Shown piece by piece: positions 62,871 through 64,000 of a stretch of 64,000 nucleotides of DNA. The DNA is from Faecalispora sporosphaeroides DSM 1294 (GTDB taxonomy: Bacteria > Bacillota > Clostridia > Oscillospirales > Acutalibacteraceae): the NCBI GenBank assembly GCA_000383295.1, contig KB911069.1, positions 1-64,000 on the forward strand. Direction: 5' to 3'. The notes below the pieces were generated by a model. It did no database searches. It was not told where the DNA came from and saw nothing but the letters and a program-made list of their open reading frames with translations. Within the stretch, counting starts at the first letter, position 1. The number at the start of each line of letters is the position of its first letter. Made by a program: the position numbers and the translations under genes.

Positions 62871-64000
62871 GTGCTGTTAAAGTCTTTGGAGCTTCAGGGC
62901 TTTAAGACCTTTCCCGATAAAACGGTGCTGCATTTTAACCGCGGCATCACCGCCGTGGTGGGGCCGAACGGCAGCGGAAAAAGCAACGTCAGCGACGCCA
63001 TCCGCTGGGTGCTGGGCGAGCAGTCTGCCCGTGTGCTCCGCTGCTCGAAAATGGAGGACGTGATTTTCGGCGGAACCCCGGCGCGCAAGGCGCAGGGCTA
63101 CGCGGAGGTCACTCTCACCTTTGACAACACCGACCGCCAGCTTCAGTTCGACAGCGATCAGGTCGCCGTTACCCGCCGATATTACCGCTCGGGGGACAGC
63201 GAGTACCTGCTCAACAAAAACACCGTGCGCCTGCGCGACATTCACGAGCTGTTTATGGATACCGGCATGGGGCGCGACGGCTATTCGATGATCGGGCAGG
63301 GCAAGATCGACAGCATTGTGGCCGCCCGCAGCGAAGACCGCCGCGAGATTTTTGAGGAAGCCGCGGGAATCTCCCGCTTTCGGTACCGAAAAGGCGAATC
63401 GGAGCGTCGGCTACAGCAGGCACAGGAAAATCTGGTGCGCCTGCACGACATTTTCTCCGAGCTCGAAGCCCGGGTTGGCCCCCTGCGTGAGCAGGCGGAA
63501 AAGGCCAACCAGTATTTGAAATTCGCCGAGGAAAAGCGGACGCTCGAAATTGGCCTGTGGCTGAATACACTCGGGCGCTCCGGTCAGATTCTGCGCGACT
63601 ACGAAGACAAGCTTCTTCTGGCCCGCGGCCAGCAGGAAGAAATCGACAAGCGTGCCGCGGAGCTGGAAAAGCAGATTGAAGAAAACTACCGGGCGGTCAA
63701 CGCCTGTACCGCCCGCATGGACGAGGCGAGAACGCTCGCTTCCGCCAAAGAGGAGGAAGCCGCCCGAAAGGACGGCGAGGCGGCCGTTTTAGAGAACGAC
63801 CGAGAACATAACCGGCAGAATCAGGAAAGAATTCTGCACGAGCTGGAAAACTCCTCCCTTTCCGATGAAGACCTGCGGAAAGAGATCGAAGAAAAAAAGC
63901 GCGGGATCGAGGAAAAAGATCAATTTGTACTGAGCCGGCAGGAGGAGGTCGCCGGCGTATCCAAACGGCTGGAGGAGCTGCGCGGCTCGATGGAGCAGTA
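62871..64000 (+). CDS. smc: Chromosome segregation ATPase SMC (3' end outside the window)
   Basis: About 376 codons of the N-terminal part are visible. The head domain starts LLKSLELQGFKTFPDKTVLHF, with Walker A VVGPNGSGKSN near residue 32. QGKIDSIVAARSEDRREIFEEAAGISRFRYRK follows. From about residue 170 the sequence becomes the first long coiled coil, rich in Glu, Arg, Lys and Gln. GTG at 62871 with AGGTG eight bases upstream is the start. The reading frame is open to the window edge. Confidence 0.96.
   Translation, partial: MLLKSLELQGFKTFPDKTVLHFNRGITAVVGPNGSGKSNVSDAIRWVLGEQSARVLRCSKMEDVIFGGTPARKAQGYAEVTLTFDNTDRQLQFDSDQVAVTRRYYRSGDSEYLLNKNTVRLRDIHELFMDTGMGRDGYSMIGQGKIDSIVAARSEDRREIFEEAAGISRFRYRKGESERRLQQAQENLVRLHDIFSELEARVGPLREQAEKANQYLKFAEEKRTLEIGLWLNTLGRSGQILRDYEDKLLLARGQQEEIDKRAAELEKQIEENYRAVNACTARMDEARTLASAKEEEAARKDGEAAVLENDREHNRQNQERILHELENSSLSDEDLRKEIEEKKRGIEEKDQFVLSRQEEVAGVSKRLEELRGSMEQ

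Overview
The window reads as a chromosomal segment from a spore-forming anaerobic Firmicute, most likely class Clostridia and probably Oscillospirales/Ruminococcaceae-like. Four things point that way: spoIIR, a V/A-type ATPase instead of an F-type cluster, addBA (rexBA) recombination genes, and the infC-rpmI-rplT block with an AUU-start infC. Coding regions are GC-rich at third positions, intergenic regions are AT-rich, and TTG starts behind good Shine-Dalgarno sequences are common. No rRNA, CRISPR array, insertion sequence or prophage was seen. The assignment comes from gene content only.

Layout. 1-1587 is a long AT-rich non-coding stretch with operator-like palindromes. 1588-7618 is a likely catabolic operon: two-subunit aconitase X, a D-2-hydroxyacid dehydrogenase, an IlvD/Edd-family dehydratase and a YuiF/NhaC-type carboxylate or amino-acid transporter. 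7890-11589 (minus) holds an exported L,D-transpeptidase and the nickel-pincer cofactor genes larC and larE. 12001-14161 (minus) holds RNase P RNA and pncB. A small HTH regulator, tRNA-Ala(CGC) and nth follow, then glyA, rarA, a flavin reductase-rubredoxin fusion, a uracil/xanthine permease and a NADAR-domain gene (plus). Next come a mutarotase-fold protein and tmcAL (minus), ackA, a DUF378 membrane protein and an aldo/keto reductase.

27216-29966 is a compact operon: lrgA, lrgB, a phosphoglycolate-phosphatase-like HAD enzyme and a FadR-type regulator. It has a good sigma-A promoter with a TGGT-N3-ACCA operator at the expected transcription start. Because plant PLGG1, a glycolate/glycerate carrier, is an LrgAB homologue, this looks like a regulated glycolate (2-hydroxyacid) release and export module. 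Together with the aconitase X cluster it is the most interesting part of the window.

30019-38726 (minus) is a complete nine-gene V-type ATPase operon in the order G/H-C-I-K-F-E-A-B-D. The UPF0210/ACT pair (minus), a PHP phosphatase, an Lrp regulator with an aminotransferase, ispE and spoIIR follow. From 45726 onward the window is housekeeping and all on the plus strand: addBA, infC-rpmI-rplT with an attenuator leader, a SpoU rRNA methyltransferase, dprA, topA, trmFO, plsX, rnc, a radical-SAM gene, and the first 376 codons of smc, which runs off the window end.
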